In this document: positions 55,301 to 63,868 of the stretch, piece by piece
Numbering within the stretch: the stretch's first letter is position 1
Layout of the letters: each line of letters opens with the position of its first letter
Origin: Siderastrea radians
Taxonomy: Eukaryota; Cnidaria; Anthozoa; Scleractinia; Rhizangiidae
Direction of reading: 5' to 3'
Length of the DNA stretch: 64,000 nt
Assembly: GCA_964017195.1 (NCBI GenBank)
Contig: OZ024887.1
Coordinates: 9,602,160 to 9,666,159, forward strand
Notes under the pieces: model-generated
The model's database searches: none
Told to the model about the DNA's origin: nothing
The model's input: only the letters and a program-made list of their open reading frames with translations
Made by a program: the position numbers and the translations under genes

Positions 55301-55557
55301 GTAGTCATAATCTTGGAATTATTACAGAGGAAAGGGAATTAACTGTAACTGAGGGTTTTCCTGAAGTTCCCTCCGTAGAGATGATTATGTCTGTGGAGGA
55401 TGAGCCAAGACTGTCAGCATCTAGTCCTCACGAAGCACTGTCTTCTGTAGGAGGATCAAATGATGTTGTACGAGACAACAGTCCTAGCAGAGAAGCAGCT
55501 GAGTTATCTCAAACTGGTGAATTGCGTGATGATGATAGAGAAGAGGTTATCATTTAG
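40292..55557 (+). CDS. CUB-domain type I membrane protein with two PPxY motifs (6 exons)
   Basis: Exons 40292-40337, 40502-40531, 50560-50698, 53238-53473, 54087-54299 and 55034-55557 join in phase to give 395 residues; all introns are GT-AG. Residues 1-25 form a signal peptide (basic start, hydrophobic LAVVALLLG core). Residues 28-145 are a CUB domain with the four expected cysteines (28, 54, 85, 109) and the SPxYPxPYPxGxxCTW signature. Residues about 157-177 form one membrane helix, followed by juxtamembrane cysteines (179, 185, 189) that could be palmitoylated. The cytoplasmic tail has PPSY (216-219) and PPPY (279-282), ligands for WW domains of Nedd4-type ubiquitin ligases, an acidic SSDSETSDDEDT stretch resembling CK2 sites, and a hydrophobic end (EEVII) that could bind a PDZ domain. 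I do not recognise a named orthologue. Intron 2 is 10 kb because of the BEL/Pao insertion. Confidence 0.85.
40645..40782. repeat. Perfect 22-bp inverted repeat (hairpin or MITE ends)
   Basis: 40645-40666 (TTTACCTCGGTGTAAGAACC then TG) is the exact reverse complement of 40761-40782. The arms lie in intron 2 of the CUB gene just before the GGATCCT minisatellite. Confidence 0.9.
40800..41108. repeat. Degenerate GGATCCT-palindrome minisatellite
   Basis: About 300 bp contain many variants of TAGGATCCTA and ACAGGATCCTGT at irregular spacing of roughly 12-25 bp. The unit is itself palindromic, so the tract can form many small hairpins. Confidence 0.8.
41634..41974 (-). repeat. BEL/Pao LTR (3' LTR of the element)
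   Basis: Runs TGTAGC to TTACA on the plus strand (TG...CA in both orientations). It differs from the other LTR at the GGTTTTAC/GGTCTTAC and GCCATT/GCCGTT positions. Confidence 0.95.
42126..48869 (-). CDS. BEL/Pao gag-pol polyprotein
   Basis: An uninterrupted frame of about 2247 codons; the start is the ATG at 48869 (upstream in-frame starts are non-ATG). Domains in order: an N-terminal coiled-coil, charged gag region; a BEL-type gag block (DUF1759-like, around FTGDETDTTFFIWE); zinc knuckles of type CxxC...H...C (about 46385-46580); an aspartic-protease-like region (DUF1758) in which the catalytic motif reads LDDQS, a variant I recall from other BEL copies; RT with FYVDDG at about 44817-44840; RNase H (SFSDASDNG); an integrase HHCC zinc domain (CVICRK); the integrase core with GMDVFG, RSDQGTNF and GVWERQ as the D, D and E positions; and a C-terminal DUF5641-like domain. 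No envelope-like ORF was seen. Confidence 0.95.
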   Translation of the reverse strand: MSQSQNSEQNTKPDAPPDETRDTGFSETWPLNTINIAENQAKVSEIPEKGEESETRFRTMTEKGFEFRSAVKEKSARAAFKIFHTSVTAFHAFLASTKDLDQINRKVKDLVLLAEKTELELNSWLELVKHTPQAELASELLSNMNDSMQGVQGATLNKVLTLDEEKGETMSVRSGSSRKSHKSKMSIASASSRRSSKETLIDVKARRAALEQKLKFSDEIEEQQKILNKLKLQQELSETLAEEAVYEEALKSEERPLECHEIKLPKETPEQMFERFMNPKIDDPTHLTATNLSPPVINTSCVDAQDPIFPALYSPTGIINPVNRQVSANQQPAATTADLLHTTASGNQSILDLGTGHQANLYPEINNPGNPRDHENYATASQPPAAFVNVGTSSTCHASTQHITKSQTIVSASLAGTSTPLQSLPLGNVNTSVTYQHPAYTISSLKPAYPKTHQLSRDATSFTPNSSPATQYREITPSPFTRNLNSAHPSTDNVSQIAEALAKVTQLQRLPQAQPDVFTGDETDTTFFIWETAFNALIDSAPISSQQKLYLLYQHLGGKAKKVVEQLQYMVAVSPEIAYNEARKKLKSCFGRPAIIATDFENKLANWPKIANNDAQAFREYSDFLQQVEVAKTQLHSLKIFEFPSKLQTLVDKLLNWFLTKWSTKVQTLQQERGSEAFPTFAEFVAEVTFHADRMNIPQIYQNSPKVSAQSTRSKLPPPDPPLRRKMPFSITMASKTRGESEPSHPAPIKPEHKSSVSSPPTANKFCLFHQTKTHMLNECNKFRELPFADRKDFFKKNKLCFKCMSAGKHSAENCDQAPPDCNICHKRHLTALHIAPMPESKAELSTSEPNQTSTACTQVCREEETGRSCARIVLVTASHRSNPAKKLTTYAVLDDQSTDVFISDALLNNLEVDAPEVDLQVNTIVGSNTIRTRKVTGIYIQDVEKAHAPIKVPFAYSREYIPASHEDIATPDVASQWKHLSHIADKIPHRPDVDIGLLIGRNVPAAFQPINVISGNEEEPWAEQYKFGWTIIGRICKDKQPISNTVSVNRVTVERETLLDRKEMSEASPFIIKNSMSSKDLTSPKQVREMVELDYNEIHHSRKIRGTEQAESIEDRRFREILTRGLHKNAEGNWEAPLPFKTDDVVLPDNKGHCLRRLLSLKRRLLNDNKLKDDYLAFMKKTLDNGHASQVPVDQLQTTKGKAWYLPHFHVYHPRKPDQIRVVFDCSAVYENESLNKYLLQGPDQLNSLIGVLTRFRKEEVALTCDIEQMFHSFYVNPDNRDYLRFLWFANNDLTSPIVEYRMNVHLFGVASSPGVANFCLQQTAETHRQEFGDNASDFLLRDFYVDDGLKSVSTVEQALQLIKCSQAMCASDNLRLHKFASNCKDVLEALPVNDRAKDLKDLDLRRDTMPVQRSLGTYWCIESDTFGFRIELRDKPTTRRGILSTISSVYDPLGAVSPVILRGKQILQALCRQNVNWDDPVPDDILPQWEKWRTELPLLEQLMFPRCLKPKNFGEPVRTEIHSFSDASDNGIGQISYLRMVNHRGEVHVSFLLAKSRVAPLKPISIPRLELTAAVISVNVATMLKSELDIETIHCYYYTDSEIVIGYINNDTRRFHVYVGNRVQHIRDRSSPENWFHVPGKENPADEASRGLTAKELLKSIRWFNGPQFLWQQDPLPLQPQPVYTLLPSDNEVRKDQASALATKIDKVKVRQVSPGLLEPDRFNHFSSLSRLKRCIVRLQRAIERLRPNKQMNWRPNEGPPLVSELSQAENIILKSLQHHHFESEMKILNKLDGNEDQFEDRQKARKRNNTVKLTSNLHKLDPFLDKDGLLRVGGCLKSSTSPFEIKHPLIVPKNSHVTVLLIRQFHHGKQHHQGYGMTHNAIRQAGYYIINGRSVVSHIIAKCVICRKLRGRVQDQKMSDLPPERLTPAPPFTYTGMDVFGPFYIKEGRKELKRWGLIFTCLASRAIHLESLNAMTTDSFLNALRRFINRRGKVRELRSDQGTNFVGAKNELAAALSELDPVPVKEYLSSQDCDWIEFNFNVPHASHMGGVWERQIQTTRSVLSSLLLDHSTQLDDEALRTLMTEAESIVNCRPLTVENLTDPLASEPLTPNHLLTLKTQVVLPPPGKFESPDLYSRKRWRRVQYLANQFWLRWQKEYCTLLQKRQKWTTPKRSMKIGDVVLVCNDDSPRNQWPLALVTEVIPSRDNLVRKVRIVTVKDGERKVFERPIHKLVLLLPKEDNERD
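49297..49637 (-). repeat. BEL/Pao LTR (5' LTR of the element)
   Basis: 341 bp, matching 41634-41974 at all but two positions. It should hold the element's promoter, reading toward lower coordinates. Confidence 0.95.
49925..50375 (-). mobile_element. CR1-like LINE 3' fragment
   Basis: The minus strand encodes the extreme C-terminus of a non-LTR reverse transcriptase (TYFLRGHNMLCLPKP..., SFSYLAATSWNSLPDHYR), ending near 50088, followed by a short 3' UTR and a TTGA-repeat tail (rc of 49925-49943). Such short tandem tails are typical of CR1/L2-like elements. It is 5'-truncated and lies in intron 2 of the CUB gene. Confidence 0.75.
50795..51415. repeat. GGGCTTATTTTTGG-rich repeat
   Basis: Several variants of GGGCTTATTxTTGGGG occur near 50815-50900 and 51290-51400 with long G runs. 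It looks like a non-coding dispersed repeat in intron 3 of the CUB gene. Ends are uncertain. Confidence 0.4.
53654..53880. repeat. hAT-like MITE
   Basis: The left GGGGTGGATCTAGGG and the reverse complement of the right end (GGTGAATCTGGGGG) resemble the GGGGCGGATCCAG ends of non-autonomous hAT elements. A long C run lies near the right end. It sits in intron 4 of the CUB gene. Confidence 0.45.
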
Positions 55558-55574
55558 GGGACAAAAAATACCTT

Positions 55575-55930
55575 CACATCTAATATCAAAGAATAAGAGA
55601 TTGGATCCCATTCAGGCACCGTATTACAGACGTTTTGTGATAGGTACAGTACACATACAGGTGTAAGGAAATACTACATGACTATAAGTCAAAACATATC
55701 AGCAAATTAGAAAACGTTTCTCATATAATTAGAAATACCTACACGTCTTATACCAACAGCACCTGTGCATTTTATACCAAGGAACAAGACAGTGTATGGA
55801 CTAGATCCCATTTAGCCATCACAGTTGGAAAGTTTTATGTTGGGTACAGTATGCACAAGGAAATACTGCAACATGACTTCAAGTCAGAACATCTGAGCAA
55901 AAGGAAATGTTTCTCATATAATGGGCATTC
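55575..55930 (+). repeat. Diverged tandem duplication in the CUB gene 3' UTR
   Basis: Two units of about 160-190 bp share GATCCCATT, GGTACAGTA, AAGGAAATACT, CATGACT..AAGTCA and GTTTCTCATATAAT, ending at about 55721 and 55921. They start just after the stop codon. Confidence 0.65.
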
Positions 55931-58412
55931 TTGTACAAATATGAATGTAGACTAGTTCTTGCAACAAGTCACACACACTCACACACTCTTAAGCCCTGGC
56001 CAAACAGAGTCAAGCGATAACATGTGACGCCATTTGGCCATGACTTATGTTTGGTCAGATAACGCAAGTTGACGGAAGTTGGTTTCAGTATTGCTTTGTT
56101 TAGTACTGGCGAGCGTGCATTAGGCTGCACTGAAATGGGTTTTTTTTCACAACTTGTGTCTACTTGTGAGTTCCTTTTGGTCACCCATTGCAAGTTTGCA
56201 AATGCAAATTAGCATATGCAAATTAGCATTTCCAAACTTGCATCTCCATTTGGCCAAGTCCCCTGCAGTGTTCACATATACAGCAGTTTGGTTTTTGATT
56301 GGTTGATTTTTTACGTACAAGGGGACAGGTACAGTTTTCAAGGGGCACGTCCCTGCAACTTGTCCCACAAATTTTAACTATAGTTTGAATTAGTGAAACA
56401 AGTTCTGGGATCAGGTTTTGTCCGTGCAACCAGATTATTTTTAAGGACTACTAATCTTAAAACAGTTTGTTATAGCTTTTTACTTAACTGTCCAACAGTT
56501 CCTCCATTTGTTTCATTTATCGAATAAATGGATACAATAAACCATCTGGTGCACCAATGGAATTACTTCCATTGGTGCACCATCTAAATCCTACCTTGCA
56601 GCTGTAAACAGGGAGGGGGTAGGGAAGCACATCCTCCCATTTCCTCCCAATCTCTCGCTCCCCCAACCCATCACTGTTTAACCCAGCTATGCAAGCTGCG
56701 AGTCTGTTATGAAACAATTAACTAGGAGATGGTGTAGGATGGAAGTGGTCCATGAATTGCCGGTAAGGAATGTGACAGAATTGTTTCCGTCCCTTGTAAG
56801 CTGTGTTGTGCTACCAATCATCTTCTATCCCTGAAATGTGTGGTTCCAGAATATATCCTTCCCCACCCCATGGATGGTCATTTGAAATTCTGAGGGGGGA
56901 GGGAAGGGGTCTCAAAGGCCAAAATATTTAAAGGAAAGTATGAAGCTAAACTAAGGTGTGAATGCAAATTTAGTGAATTGTGGTTGTTTTGCTGTCCAAA
57001 GATTTTTGAACAATTGCCAAATGGACCTAAGTTAAAATTACCATTACATTTATGGCTTTCACATGATGGGGAATCACCTTTACATGTACCATCGTCTTAT
57101 TAGTGTTTCACTCAGGTACAATACTCAATCAGTATTGACCAAACATTGGGGAGATGCACGTAGAGAAGTAATACTATACAAACTTAAATTAATGAATGTT
57201 TAAAGGCTCATCCATTCGTAGCAAGTTGCCCATAGCAGTTCTATTACGTACTTAATTAGATATCATCAAATGTTGTACACATGTATTTATACCAAAACAT
57301 TCTAATTTGAATTTAGAAAAATAAAAATGTTGTCCCCAGGCTACAAAGTATCTAGAGATTTTTATTTACAAGGTAGATATTTTTATTAAGTGTTTATTTC
57401 TTGATTTAATCAATGTATAACAAGTTGATAATTCTAGACAATAAAACTCTTATGAATAAACCATTTTTGTAGTCGTTAAAAAGGTAACATTAATTTTATC
57501 ATTCAATTGGCCAAAAATTGCCACACTTGGCCAGTTCTTCCCTGGAGATCTAGGGACAAATACTTAGTTAAAAGTCAGACAGGAAAAAATTGCCTGTTCC
57601 TTCGGTGCCTCACCCCTCAACGTTTTATGCAAATAGCAACTACATAATAGTAAAATGAATTCTGTTTTCGGGCAACCCTGAGAACACTGCGTGATCAATG
57701 ACAATTGAGTTTGACAGAAATGCTCAAGGGGCTTAATATCAGTTGCAGTAAATGTACATGTTTACACAGTTATTAGGTCTCTGTGAGCATGGCAGTTACA
57801 ATTGTTATAATAGAAAGTCAAGGTCTCACTGCCAGGTCTAATGGTACTCCTTGTTAACTCTGGTTTTATTACACCTAATCAGTGATGTGAAACTAGAGTG
57901 TGAGGGGTAGGGGTAGAGACTGAGGATTGTACACCTTGCTTCCCAGTCTTACACATTTGACTTAGCATTCTCTTTCAAAGAAGTGCCCCCTTTATAAGGG
58001 GTGTGTACATGATACGGGTACAAGTTCATCCCAACTTCCTCTTGTGGTTCTGTATTTTTTTTGCATGATACTGTTCCAAAATTTCAGTCATTCTGATGTG
58101 AGTTCACCCATGTAGCTGTTCTGGATTCTCACTTTAATAAGACTCGCACCACTTCTTCATACTAGAATAAATCTCATACGACCATGAAAATGGTTGATAT
58201 AAATGCAATGTAAAGGTTTCATCTCTTACCAGGATGAAAGTCGCATTGTTATCAGGTAATCACACCTAATGAGCATTCCCTATCTCAATAAGCACCTTCC
58301 CCTTTTCCAATAAGTGCCTAATAAAATAGAGGGACAAAAATGACCACTTTGGCCCGACTGGACTTGGACTCCTGGCCCTGGTTGTTCAATGAGCCGATAA
58401 CTTTATCCAGAC
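55931..58412. other. Gene-free stretch downstream of the CUB gene
   Basis: No coding region is supportable. It includes a MITE (55992-56261) and AATAAA signals on the plus strand near 57309 and 57440 that could end the CUB transcript if its 3' UTR is long. Open frames here are short and unlike known proteins. Confidence 0.5.
55992..56261. repeat. MITE with AGCCCTGGCCAAA-type terminal inverted repeats (copy 2)
   Basis: Left end AGCCCTGGCCAAACAGAG; right end TGCATCTCCATTTGGCCAAG then TCC. Internally ATGCAAATTAGCAT is repeated. It belongs to the same family as 10523-10750. Confidence 0.65.
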
Positions 58413-60085
58413 ATGACCTGTGGATACGCCTGGCCACTGGATAAAATTCGGCTGCTCTCCATCGGTAGTTATTCATTGTGTAAGAAGTCATTGCACGAAG
58501 CGTGGATAGCATTACAGCTATTGGCCAGATTAACCATTATCCAGTCCGCTGCCATGGTGACTGAATTGGTCAATGCTGATACGTCCAGTGCTAAGGATTT
58601 TCCTGTAAATGCTATCCACGACGAATCTACCCATCACCAAGAAAACAAGAAACAAGGAGCTGCAATATCTAAATTTGAAGGAAATCAATGTTTCAGCCGT
58701 GGATCCTCAACATATGCACCCGCAGTAGAAAAAAGTGAACACCTAGCTAAAGCTTGCTTCAAGAAAAAGAAAGAAAGTGGTCACAACGCTACACACCAAG
58801 ATACAGCTATGCAGGGAGCGGGAAGTGACCCTAGTGAAGACAAAGGGATGAAAGGTATGAAATCTTCTGGAAGCACTACAACGACCCACCCCTTTACAAA
58901 TTTACAGTCACAGTTGAAGACAGGGAGATTCCCATGGAAATCGACACTGGTAGTTCTATGACTTTGCTAAGTTCTACGAATATTTCTAAATTGCCTTTGG
59001 GGGGTCAAATTGATACGCTCAGACCTTCTACAGTGGTGCTGAAAAGACATCGGAAACATTATTAAATACTTGGGAGAAAAGGACATGGGAGTACAGATTG
59101 GAGACCAAGAGGGCACTCTTTCATGTGATTCGTGTGGTTCAAGGGTCTTCACTCCTTGGTCGTGACATGACGTCTAAGTTTACATTTCTTTGGCAGGACA
59201 TTTTTAGTACCATTTCAACCTACAGCTGACAACATTGAACAACAATACCCTGATCTGCTTGACAACAGCACAGTGGAAAAGCTAGATGGAGTGCAGGTGG
59301 TCATTGCGAGTAAATACTGCAAACCCCCGTGTTCACCAAACCTCGAGTGGTACCTTTTGCAATTCGTTCCGAGTAAGAGGATGCGGTAGAGAAACTAGCT
59401 AGTGGCGGAGGACATCATCGAGAAAGTAGAACACTCTCAATGGGCCACACCAACAGTTCCTATCGTCAAGTCAAATGGGGATCTGAGAATTTGGGACGAT
59501 TTCTCTGTCACCATTAACAAGTTTTCAGTCCTGGAACAGTACCCTGTACCAACTCTTGAGGAATTGTTGAGCAAGTTATCTGGAGGAAAGATATTTACTT
59601 TGATTGATCTTTCCCAGGCATACCATCAACTAGAGCGTACCCAGAAAAGCGAAAGTACACTACAATTAACACTCATCTTGGTTTAGACCAGTACAAACAC
59701 CTGACTTACAGAATCAGTTTTGCAGTGTCTATCCTCCAACGCACGATAGAGACAGTCTTAAAAGGACCTCCCAGGTTGTTGTGTTCGCATCGACGACATG
59801 CTCAATACAGGGGAAACAGATGAAGTTCACCTGGAAAAACTACATCGTGTATTACAGTGATTACAGGAGTGCAGACTTAAACTGAATCCAGACAATATAT
59901 ATCTTGGTACCACCATTTCTGCTGCTGGAATTTCTCCCACCAAAGAGAAAGTGCAAGCTATACAGGATGCTGCACCACCAGCTAGTGTTCCCGAGCTACA
60001 ATCGTTCCTTGGAAGCGCAAACTTTCTTCGCAAATTTGTGCCTGATTTTGCCAGAATTGTCTTACCCCTGTACAAGTTACAGTGA
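58413..60085 (+). pseudogene. Decayed Ty3/Gypsy gag-pol remnant
   Basis: From about 58413 the frame encodes a gag C-terminus with a degenerate zinc knuckle (CFSRGSST...; cysteines partly lost), then after a frame change EIDTGSS (about 58938), the protease active site. Around 59402-59640 an RT fragment has QWATPTVPIVKSNGDLRI and GGKIFTLIDLSQAYHQLE; later pieces (RIDDML in place of the VDDI box near 59790, then LQSFLGSANFLRKFVPDFA near 60000-60060) are read in other frames. Several frameshifts and the altered catalytic box show it is dead. No LTRs were recognised. Confidence 0.8.
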
Positions 60086-60782
60086 ATTCCAAGAAGACAA
60101 AGGTAATGAGTGTTGCAAGGAACAACCAGCAAGTGATTACCATCAACGGGGAAGAGACCGAGAATGTGAGCACCTTTACATATTTGGGTTCTTAGACTGA
60201 TCGCGAGGAGAGCTCCACGGAAGATATCAACTGTCGTATAGGAAAGGAGTGATCGGCTTTTGCGAGCATGAGGGCAATTTGGGCATCAAACCACTGCAGC
60301 AGAGGGACGAAGCTACGCCGCTTTATAAAGCAATGTGTTGTCGGTATTGATGTATGGCGCGTTGGAGTGTTGGAAAGTTAGCAAGCGGGGCGGAGACCGA
60401 CTCGATACCTTCCGTAACAGATACTTGAGGAGAATTTTGAAGACATTTTGGCCTAGGATAGTGGGTAAAATAGAACTCCATAGAAGGGCAGGGATGTCGT
60501 CAGTGACGTCGAGCATGATTAGAGCTCGGAGATCGGAATGGATAGGGCACGTGTCACGTAAAGAACCTTCGGATGACAGCAGAATAACACTGAGTTGGTT
60601 ACCACAGTGAAAAAGGAGCAGAGGAAGGCCGAAGGACAAGTGGCACAGAATGGCTGAGAAAGAAAGGAATGAATTTGGTTGGAGAAGTTGGGCTGGGATG
60701 AAGTTAGCCAAAAGCAGACCAGAATGGAGTTCTTTTGTTCGCGCCCTATGCGACTATGCGCGAAAAGGGCTTGTGATGATGA

Positions 60783-60815
<33 letters not shown>

Positions 60816-60830
60816 TAATGATGATGACAG
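60086..60830 (+). pseudogene. RTE-like LINE 3' tail with terminal simple repeat
   Basis: Starting abruptly at about 60086 the plus strand encodes the C-terminal part of a non-LTR retrotransposon protein: KTKVMSVARN, then GEETENVSTFTYLGS, then GVLESVSKRGGDRL, RNRYLRRIL, SEWIGHVSRKE and GRPKDKWHRM, with stops near 60196 and 60252. It ends in a GATGAC/GACGAC simple repeat (60773-60829) of the sort found at the 3' end of RTE-type LINEs. It joins the Gypsy remnant directly. Confidence 0.75.
60773..60829. repeat. GATGAC/GACGAC microsatellite
   Basis: Consecutive GAT, GAC and GAT/AAT triplets over 57 bp at the 3' end of the LINE tail. Confidence 0.95.
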
Positions 60831-61096
60831 GTCACAAACCCTCATGCCCCCTGCAGATCGCTGTTCCATTTCACGATTGACAGTTCCCGGCATTTCAGTT
60901 TTGTATTTTTGGTAGTTTCGGCTACACTAACCAACGTCACTTAACGCTACGCCGTTCCATTTCACTTTGTTTTCAACTATTTCTCAGTAGGTTCAACTAT
61001 TTGTTGTTACACTAAACCATTTGCTGGAACACTGAAACGTTTGATGCGATAAGCGGTTTCTTGTTAAGCTGTACCAGTTGTCATTACGCTATTGAA

Positions 61097-62087
61097 TAGC
61101 CGTAGCTAGCGTGAGGCAAGACGAGGCACCTGCCTGACGTCTTGGTTTTATGCCAAAATAAAAAATATATATACTGTTACAAAAACCCAGAAAGTATTTG
61201 CCGCAGAGTGAGAAATGATTAACCCAAGTAAGGTGTACGAAAAAGGCTTTGAAAAGGCTCAAGTGGTTTGTATTCCGGTTTTCAGCTTCATTTGCGTCGT
61301 TATCCACATTCATAGGCAGCTAATCGACCCTAATCCACAGGCAGCTCATCCAGAGAATCATGGCTTACAAAAGTCAAACCTTTTAGAAAATGAGTGCCCA
61401 TGTTTTCTAAAGCTATATTATCACACTTTTTGATATAAAGTGCCTAAAAACTGCATAAATCATCAATTCATAAGTTAAAATAAAAGATTACAAAGCCGGT
61501 GCTGGTCAAGACTTTCACTTTTGTGAGGGCTACTAAAAGAGGTCTTTGACTGGCTTTAAGTTTTTCACCGAGCGGAGTTTTCGTAAAAGGTCTTTCTTTA
61601 GAACATCCATGCGGTTTACTGGTGAGATCAGGAGATGACGTTTTCTCTCAGGCCACAGTAGAGTTCTACAGTTGGCAGCTGCAACTGAATTTCATAATCT
61701 TGAAGCAGCACGGTATTTGCAGGAGTTAGAAATTGGAAACCAGCCATTGCTAGCGAGGGAGCAGGAAGGTGGGGATGGGGGTGTATAACAGCAATACGAA
61801 ATTTGGGATAGCCATCTACCTGGTGCCAGTCAGGTACACGCCCTAATATTGGGTATAAAAAATGTTGAAAGCACACAAAAAAATCTTGCCTTTTTACACT
61901 TAAACGATATTGAATTTTGAAGAAAAATTTCATGAAAAGGTGCTGAAAATAGCATTTCAGAGAGGGTAGATTTTACAATTTCCTGGGGGAGCATGCCCCC
62001 AGACTCCCCTAGAAGCTTGCATCTTTGGGACCTTTGGCCCTCGTGTCACTTACCTCGTCTGTTCTAAAAGTCTGGCTACGGCCCTGT
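61097..62087. mobile_element. hAT-like non-autonomous element
   Basis: The left end (CCGTAGCTAGCGTGAGGC, then AAGACGAGGCA) and the reverse complement of the right end (TACAGGGCCGTAGCCAGAC, later ACAGACGAGG) are imperfect inverted repeats of the CAGGGCCGTAGCCAG type. About 990 bp; no transposase remnant was recognised. Confidence 0.5.
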
Positions 62088-62640
62088 ATACTATTCGACA
62101 TTTTACCCTGAGCTATTTCACGCAATCCTATGTCACTTGATGTCATGCTCGTCCATTTCACACAAGGCTAAGCTATATTTTCACGGATCGCTACGCCCTT
62201 GATCAGTCCGCACCTCTCGTAACATGCTCTGTGATTGGGTCAGGATTGCACGGGTCAGGATTGAAATCGCGGAAAATTTCCATTGGGTGGTTAGTATTCC
62301 ATAGTATTAACGATGGGCACTATAAACTTATCTTAATCATAATGATAATGTCTCGGGTCTATCACTGACATCACTGCAACAATCACAGGGGGCCCTCACA
62401 TCAAATATGTAGACATGAATAATAACATGGCAGTTGATTGGAGAAGGCGGTCTTTTTGAATAATTCTGGCCCGGTCATCTTTTCGGGTTCCTGGGCGAGT
62501 AAAGAAGTCCGGAAGATGTCGCGTTTACGAAGGTTTACGAACGGTTTCCGAAGGTTTCTTGGTCCCACACCTCCTAAAGATGACTGCACCGGAATTATTG
62601 AAAATTGCGAGACGCGATAAGCAAACCCCGCGCAATAAAA

Positions 62641-62688
62641 ACTAGCCTGTGTACAGCCGCCGAGAGCGGGTTGCTGTACTCAGGCTAG
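62641..62688. repeat. Small hairpin, possible MITE end
   Basis: ACTAGCCTGTGTACAGC pairs with GCTGTACTCAGGCTAGC across a short G/C-rich loop, with one mismatch. Confidence 0.6.
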
Positions 62689-62779
62689 CTATAAACAACA
62701 ACAACAAAGGTAAGCAAACTGCAATGTTTTATTCATGTATTCATATTTCATGTGAGGACCCCTTGTGAGTAATGTGATA

Positions 62780-62990
62780 GCAAGGCAGAAAATCGTGTAT
62801 CAGGATAGTTGTGTGTGATATCAAGGTAGAAAATCGTGTGTTCGGGTAGTAATGGAATATCAAGGTAGAAAATCGTGTATGACGATAGTAATGCAATATC
62901 ATGGTAGAAATGCATCTATAAGGGAAGAAATATTAAGGTAGAAAATCATGTATCTCGGTAGTAAGTCGTGTATCATAGCTATAAATGAAT
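62780..62990. repeat. Minisatellite, unit about 41 bp, about five copies
   Basis: Units contain ATATCAAGGTAGAAAATCGTG followed by a variable part and GGTAGTAATG; five diverged copies are recognisable. Confidence 0.75.
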
Positions 62991-63127
62991 GCAGTAGCGC
63001 TTTTGAAGACAAAAGGCGCGAGTATTAAAGTGGAAAGAGTTAGCATAACACGTGTGATATTATGGTTTGAACAACAATATAAGAAACATCACGGAAAGAA
63101 ATAATTTTGAAACAAACGGCACGCCAT

Positions 63128-63405
63128 GTTCACGGTTAAAGTGTCTGCTATTATTAAGCCAAAGATACTTCACATTGTGTAAGCGTCACCATTGGTCATC
63201 CAAATACTTTCATGCTGTGAAAACCATGCCTGAATCGTTAGCGATTATTGCCAGTAAATTTCTCATTTGGGTTGTGCATGTCGGCGTACCGTATGGTTTA
63301 TATTTTATTCAAGGGAGGTTCAATGAATAATTTATTAAGCTGGCTGCTGTTGGTAAGATACCGACTATTGTTTGTTGATGACCTAAATGCTTTTCTTAAG
63401 TGCAA
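63128..63405 (+). repeat. Repeat copy 2: CUB gene 5' region lacking the start codon
   Basis: Aligns along its length with 40059-40395, including the exon-1 tail and splice donor (AAGCTGGCTGCTGTTG then GTAAGATACC). Relative to the gene, about 37 bp between AATAATTTATT and AAG are missing, and these contain the ATG and first codons. Nothing like exon 2 follows in the window. Confidence 0.8.
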
Positions 63406-63660
63406 TAGCAGCTCCTTCTTTATTTTATAATAATGTTTCAATTCTACGATATTTTACTCCCCATACAATCTCTTATAACAGTTCATATTCTCAACGGTCT
63501 GCTTGTAACCCAATATCACTTTTGTTGAGAGGTCATGTCCCGACTCACGCAACGCATCTATGAATGATAGATAATTTATTTTGCACTTTCGCAAGATGTG
63601 AGCTTGGGCTGCCTGTGCAATTATGCTCTGGGTCTTTAGGAAATAAAATGGCTTAATCAA

Positions 63661-63868
63661 CTGAAAGCCAAAGATACTGACACATAGTGTGAGCATCACC
63701 ATTTTATTGGTTATACCCAAACACTTTCATGTTGTGAAAATGTGCCTGAACTCCTTAGTGATTATTGCCAGTGAATTGTTCATTTGGTCTGTGTATGTTG
63801 GCATACCGTATGGTTGATGTTTTTATATTTCACTCAAGTTAGGTTCAATGAATAATTTATTGCCCAGT
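63661..63868 (+). repeat. Repeat copy 3: CUB gene 5' flank, ending before exon 1
   Basis: Starts GAAAGCCAAAGATACTGACA and ends GTTCAATGAATAATTTATT, where it passes into unrelated G-rich sequence. The break point matches the deletion point of copy 2. Confidence 0.75.

Noticed and set aside
60519..60915. Minus-strand frame with a polyserine run and plus-strand frames with polythreonine or polyaspartate
   Set aside because: Products of the GAC/GAT microsatellite at the end of a LINE tail, not genes.
62780..62990. CRISPR-like array
   Set aside because: Units drift in sequence and length with no constant repeat and unique-spacer pattern, and the window is eukaryotic.
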